Assembly: GCA_934636045.1 (NCBI GenBank)
Contig: CAKTZP010000002.1
Coordinates: 1 to 54,310 of the forward strand
Length of the DNA: 54,310 bases
DNA from: an uncultured Oscillospiraceae bacterium
GTDB lineage: Bacteria; Bacillota; Clostridia; Oscillospirales; Oscillospiraceae
Direction: 5' to 3'
Of this stretch, positions 51,297 to 54,310 are shown piece after piece (within the stretch, counting starts at the first letter, position 1; each line of letters begins with the position of its first letter). The notes beneath the pieces were generated by a model that worked only from the letters and a program-made list of their open reading frames with translations, had not been told where the DNA came from and made no database searches. The position numbers and the translations under genes were made by a program.

Positions 51297-51459
51297 AAGG
51301 AACCTCTGATGAAATCGCAAGAGCGGTCAGCGAAGGATTTTGTTCCAAATTGAGGTTTGGAAATCGCAGGAATACTTTGTGTATTTCAAGATTTTCAAAC
51401 CGATAAGTTGGAGAAAAAGACCCGCTGAGCGCCGCAGACGATTGATTCAGAGGTTCCTT
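51297..51459. mobile_element. MITE-like element, complete copy
   Basis: About 163 bp with terminal inverted repeats AAGGAACCTCTGA (51297-51309) and TCAGAGGTTCCTT (51447-51459), flanked by TTAA-type bases. Inside is a long imperfect hairpin (GTTTGGAAATC...GGAATAC pairing GTATTTC...GATTTTCAAAC) and a CAGCG/CGCTG pair. No gene. A truncated copy with near-identical sequence ends the window at 54219-54310. It sits between the convergent ileS and glycosyltransferase genes. Confidence 0.75.
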
Positions 51460-51476
51460 AATTATCATGCGATGCC

Positions 51477-52397
51477 CTATGGCTTCTCGCGGCCGCCGCA
51501 GGTGGCGGCGACGATGTAGCGAGGGCGATCCTTGATTTCTTCGTAGATGTTGCCGAGGTAATAGCCGATGATGCCGAGGCTGATCATAATGATGCTGCCG
51601 AGGAAGAGCAGCAGGATAATGACCGTCGTGAAGCCGCCGAGCGCGAGCCCCATGAATTTCTGCACCAGCGCCGTGATGCCGAGCACCACCGATACCAGCA
51701 GCGTGACGATGCCCAGCACGGTGACGATGTGCAGCGGCAGGGCGGTGAAGGCGGTGATATTTGACACGGCGTACTTCATCAGTGACCACGTCGACCATTT
51801 CGACTGCCCGGCCGTGCGCTCGCGCACCTCGTAGGGCACCTCCGCCGTGGCAAAGCCGACCCACGACGACAGGGCGCGGAAAAATGCCCGCTTTTCGCGC
51901 ATCGTCAAAATCACGTTCACCGCTTTGCGGTCGAGCAGCTTAAAGTCCGACGCGCGCGACATGTCCACGCGCGTGGCGCGGCTGATGAGCCGGTAAAAGG
52001 TTGCGGCGGCGAGCCGATGGGCGGCGCTTTCCTTGCCGCGGTCGGCCTTTACGCCCTCCACGACCTCCACGCCCTGCTCCCAGAGGCGGTACATGTCCAC
52101 CAGCTTTTCCGGCGGATGCTGCAGATCGCAGTCGATGACCGCGACACATTCGCCCTTGGCGGCCGCCAAGCCCGCGAAGATCGCGGCCTCCTTGCCGAAA
52201 TTGCGCGAAAAATGCACCCCGCGCACCTGCGCCGAGGCCAAGGCTTGGATCTCCGGCCATGTTTTGTCGCGCGAGCCGTCGTCTACAAATACCAATTCAT
52301 AAGGAATTTCCGCCCCGCGCAGCACGGCGGCGATCGCCTGTGCCGCAGCGGGCACCATTTCTTCCTCGTTATATGCCGGAATTACGACAGAAAGCAT
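51477..52397 (-). CDS. Membrane-anchored glycosyltransferase family 2 (DPM1/GtrB-like)
   Basis: A 306-residue enzyme that likely loads a sugar onto undecaprenyl phosphate. The GT-A domain shows LSVVIPAYNEEEMVPAAAQA, LVFVDDGSRDKTWPEIQALA, VHFSRNFGKEAAIFAGLAAA and VIDCDLQHPPEKLVDMYRLW (metal site). Two C-terminal helices follow (about 225-250 and 262-285), ending GYYLGNIYEEIKDRPRYIVA. This matches GtrB/YkoT/CsbB-type proteins used to glycosylate wall polymers. A strong minus-strand promoter lies at 52430-52458. It converges on ileS across the MITE. Confidence 0.93.
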   Translation of the reverse strand: MLSVVIPAYNEEEMVPAAAQAIAAVLRGAEIPYELVFVDDGSRDKTWPEIQALASAQVRGVHFSRNFGKEAAIFAGLAAAKGECVAVIDCDLQHPPEKLVDMYRLWEQGVEVVEGVKADRGKESAAHRLAAATFYRLISRATRVDMSRASDFKLLDRKAVNVILTMREKRAFFRALSSWVGFATAEVPYEVRERTAGQSKWSTWSLMKYAVSNITAFTALPLHIVTVLGIVTLLVSVVLGITALVQKFMGLALGGFTTVIILLLFLGSIIMISLGIIGYYLGNIYEEIKDRPRYIVAATCGGREKP

Positions 52398-52429
52398 CCT
52401 GTCTCCACCTCCGTGTTTTCGTTACCACC

Positions 52430-52458
52430 ATGATAATCGTTCCCGCGTGATTTGTCAA
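52430..52458 (-). promoter_or_regulatory. Promoter of the GtrB-like gene
   Basis: Minus strand perfect TTGACA (52453-52458), 17-bp spacer, TATCAT (52430-52435). Confidence 0.75.
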
Positions 52459-52467
52459 CATTTTGCA

Positions 52468-52496
52468 TTGTCCGCAAGAAGGAAATGTGGTATACT
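52468..52496 (+). promoter_or_regulatory. Promoter of the asparaginase/DUF2284 operon
   Basis: TTGTCC (52468-52473), 17-bp spacer, TATACT (52491-52496). It is back-to-back with the divergent promoter and gives a leader of ~100 bases before the TTG start at 52605. Confidence 0.65.
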
Positions 52497-52604
52497 GAAT
52501 AGGAAATTGTGAACAGGGAACAGGGATGCTCTGCTGTGGCGCAGAGGGCTGAGCACTGGCCTTGCGGGGCGTGGAGATTGACAGAAATTTGGGAGGGAAG
52601 CTCT

Positions 52605-53612
52605 TTGAAAAAGGTTTTCATGCTCGGGACGGGCGGAACGATCGCCTCGGAAATGACGCAAAGCGGGCTGACGCCGGTTTTAACGTCGGAGCAGCTCGTC
52701 CGGAGCGTGCCGGAGCTGGCGGAAATTTGCGACGTGACCTGCCGCCAGCTGTTTTCCATCGACTCGACGAACATCACCCCGGCGCACTGGCTGGAGATCG
52801 CCGCCGCGATCGAGGAGAGCTACGACGACTTTGACGGCTTTGTCATCGCCCACGGGACGGACACCATGGCCTACACGGCCGCGGCGCTGTCGTATCTCGT
52901 GCAGTATTCGCCCAAGCCCATCGTCCTGACCGGCGCACAGAAGCCCATCGTTTTTGAAAACACCGATTCCAAGACCAATCTGACTGACGCCTTCCGCTGC
53001 GCCGTGTCCGACCTGTGCGGCGTGATGCTCGTGTTTAACGGCCGCGTCATGCTCGGCACCCGCGCCCGCAAGACCCACACAACCAGTCTGCAGGCCTTTT
53101 CCAGCATCAATTACCCCGTCCTCGGCGTGCTGCAAAACGGCGTGCTCATGGAATATATCCACCCCGAGGCGCACGACCGCCCGACGTTTTACCACCGGCT
53201 TGATCCCAGAGTCGGCCTGTTAAAAATTATCCCCGGCATGGACTGCGCGCTGCTGGAGTATATTCTCGAGCACAACGACGCCGTCATCATCGAAAGCTAC
53301 GGCGTCGGCGGTCTGCCGTCGTACCAGGGCAGCGGCTTTTTTGACGTCATCCGCCGCGCCATTGCCTCGGGCAAGACCATCGTCATGACCACGCAGGTGC
53401 AGAACGAGGGCAGCAACCTCGGCGTCTACGACGTCGGCTTCCATCTGAAGCACGACCTGCTGCTCTTGGAGGCGTATGACATGACGACTGAGGCTGCGCT
53501 GGCCAAGCTCATGTGGATCCTCGGCCAGACGAACGACACCGCCGAGATCCGCCGCCTGTTTTGCAAGCCGATCTCGCACGACCTGCTGTATTTAAAGGAG
53601 AAGACGCAATGA
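52605..53612 (+). CDS. L-asparaginase, type I-like
   Basis: A 335-residue amidohydrolase converting asparagine to aspartate and ammonia. The two catalytic threonine loops are clear: FMLGTGGTIASEM (Thr12) and VIAHGTDTMAYTAAAL (Thr85, Asp86), plus IVLTGAQKPI and KIIPGMDCALLEYI. No signal peptide, so cytoplasmic. I chose TTG 52605: GGGAGGG lies seven bases upstream and the product MKKVFMLGTGGTIAS matches the family. An upstream in-frame ATG at 52509 gives an unlikely leader. Coupled by ATGA to the DUF2284 gene. Confidence 0.93.
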   Translation: MKKVFMLGTGGTIASEMTQSGLTPVLTSEQLVRSVPELAEICDVTCRQLFSIDSTNITPAHWLEIAAAIEESYDDFDGFVIAHGTDTMAYTAAALSYLVQYSPKPIVLTGAQKPIVFENTDSKTNLTDAFRCAVSDLCGVMLVFNGRVMLGTRARKTHTTSLQAFSSINYPVLGVLQNGVLMEYIHPEAHDRPTFYHRLDPRVGLLKIIPGMDCALLEYILEHNDAVIIESYGVGGLPSYQGSGFFDVIRRAIASGKTIVMTTQVQNEGSNLGVYDVGFHLKHDLLLLEAYDMTTEAALAKLMWILGQTNDTAEIRRLFCKPISHDLLYLKEKTQ

Positions 53613-54160
53613 ACCGCACCCGTTTAGAGGAGCAGCTGCGCGAGCTGCCGCTGGCGCAGTACGCCTTTTTTCGCACCGATGCGCTGGAGATCACGCCGCG
53701 TGTGCGCGCCGTCTGTGAGCAGGAGTGCCCGCGCTACGGCAAGAGCTGGGCGTGTCCGCCGGCGGTCGGCTCGGTCGCCGACTGCCGCCGCCGCGTGCTG
53801 TCCTACCCCGAGGGGCTGCTCATCGTTACCCTCACTGAGGTCGACGACATTGCCGACATGGAGCAGACCCTCGCCACGCGCCCGGCACACGAGAAGGTAA
53901 CGCGTCAGGTTGCGCACCTGCTGGAGGCCGAGGGCGTCGCGCCCTTCGTCCTGTCCACCGAGTCGTGCGCCATTTGCGAGGTCTGTACCTATCCCGGTGC
54001 GCCCTGCCGTCACCCCGAGCAGATGTATCCCTGCGTGGAGAGCCACGCCATCCTGGTCACTGCGCTGGCCGACCGCCTCGGCGTGGAGTATCAATACGGC
54101 GGCAACGTTGTCACATGGTTTTCTCTGCTCCTGTTCCGCGACGAACCCCCAACTACATAA
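53609..54160 (+). CDS. DUF2284 predicted metal-binding protein
   Basis: A 183-residue Cys-rich protein. CEQECPRYGKSWACPPAVGS, CRRRVLSY, CAICEVCTYPGAPCRHPEQM and YPCVESHAILV follow the DUF2284 cysteine pattern, suggesting Fe-S or metal binding; function unknown. The ATG at 53609 overlaps the asparaginase stop (ATGA); an in-frame extension from 53513 would lie inside asparaginase and is rejected. Followed by a terminator. Confidence 0.9.
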   Translation: MNRTRLEEQLRELPLAQYAFFRTDALEITPRVRAVCEQECPRYGKSWACPPAVGSVADCRRRVLSYPEGLLIVTLTEVDDIADMEQTLATRPAHEKVTRQVAHLLEAEGVAPFVLSTESCAICEVCTYPGAPCRHPEQMYPCVESHAILVTALADRLGVEYQYGGNVVTWFSLLLFRDEPPTT

Positions 54161-54166
54161 CACCAG

Positions 54167-54208
54167 CCGCCCCGCGAACCGTTCAAAGGCTCACGGGGCG
54201 GTTGTTTT
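54167..54208 (+). terminator. Rho-independent terminator after the DUF2284 gene
   Basis: CCGCCCCGCGA (54167-54177) pairs with TCACGGGGCGG (54191-54201) with one mismatch, followed by TTGTTTT. Confidence 0.8.
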
Positions 54209-54218
54209 GAAATATCTC

Positions 54219-54310
54219 AGGAACCTCTGATTCAATCGCAAGAGCGGTCAGCGAAGGATTTTGTTCCAAATTGAGGTTTGGAAATCGCAGGAATACTTTG
54301 TGTATTTCAA
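54219..54310. mobile_element. MITE-like element, second copy, cut by window end
   Basis: AGGAACCTCTGATTCAATCG opens the copy. From 54237 to the end it matches 51316-51404 with no difference that I can see. The only change is in the terminal repeat (TTCA here, TGAA in copy 1). The right end lies outside the window. Confidence 0.75.

Overview
The window looks like chromosomal DNA of a G+C-rich gut member of the Clostridia, most likely Oscillospiraceae-like. The evidence is visible gene content, not a search: S-layer-homology (SLH) proteins, the Firmicute order yggS-sepF-divIVA-(T-box)-ileS, a T-box leader with an Ile specifier, and a Clostridia-type exopolysaccharide locus. I saw no phage integrase, transposase, tRNA, rRNA or CRISPR array. 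Base composition was judged by eye only.

Layout. (1) 1-1630: a two-cluster ferredoxin gene diverges from a Crp/Fnr-type regulator, with a palindrome placed to activate the ferredoxin promoter. (2) 1660-12613: a surface-uptake locus. An SLH protein is transcribed leftward. A rightward operon carries a lipoprotein solute receptor, a membrane-anchored surface protein with a Pro/Thr-rich stalk, a MotA/TolQ/ExbB-like protein, a DUF2149 protein that looks like ExbD, a FecCD-type permease, its ATPase, and a giant GLUG-repeat SLH protein. Two near-identical 21-22 bp palindromes lie in front of the two divergent units. This is my main candidate for an undescribed system: an ExbB/ExbD-like proton channel attached to an S-layer-linked ABC importer in an apparently single-membrane bacterium. 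(3) 12936-28651: an exopolysaccharide/glycan cluster: PglE-like aminotransferase, PglC-like phosphoglycosyl transferase, ATP-grasp enzyme, eight glycosyltransferases, EpsG-like polymerase, acetyltransferase, pyruvyl transferase and flippase. It is compositionally mosaic, and one glycosyltransferase carries an in-frame palindromic repeat. (4) 28678-33421: M17 aminopeptidase, CutC and a large transglutaminase-like protein, translationally coupled.

(5) 33985-40281: pstSCAB-phoU-phoP-phoR, with PhoP-box-like direct repeats upstream. (6) 40656-42844: a tandem PII-like protein coupled to a duplicated DUF1538 membrane protein, leftward. (7) 43013-51205: a FliB-like protein, a cluster of dispersed palindromic repeats behind a perfect consensus promoter, then yggS, sepF, divIVA, an Ile T-box, an intervening lipoprotein gene, and ileS. 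(8) 51297-54310: a MITE-like element, a DPM1-like glycosyltransferase (leftward), asparaginase and a DUF2284 protein, ending in a second, truncated MITE copy.

Intergenic DNA is rich in repeats of at least six families: the 1-76/33489-33744 element, the CATTGCGAG palindrome, variable-arm GTAGGGGCG hairpins, the GGCGCGATGC-stem repeat, the CTCAGTCA/GGGCTCCC repeat, and the AGGAACCTCTGA MITE. Several sit at terminators, in transcribed leaders or inside a coding sequence.
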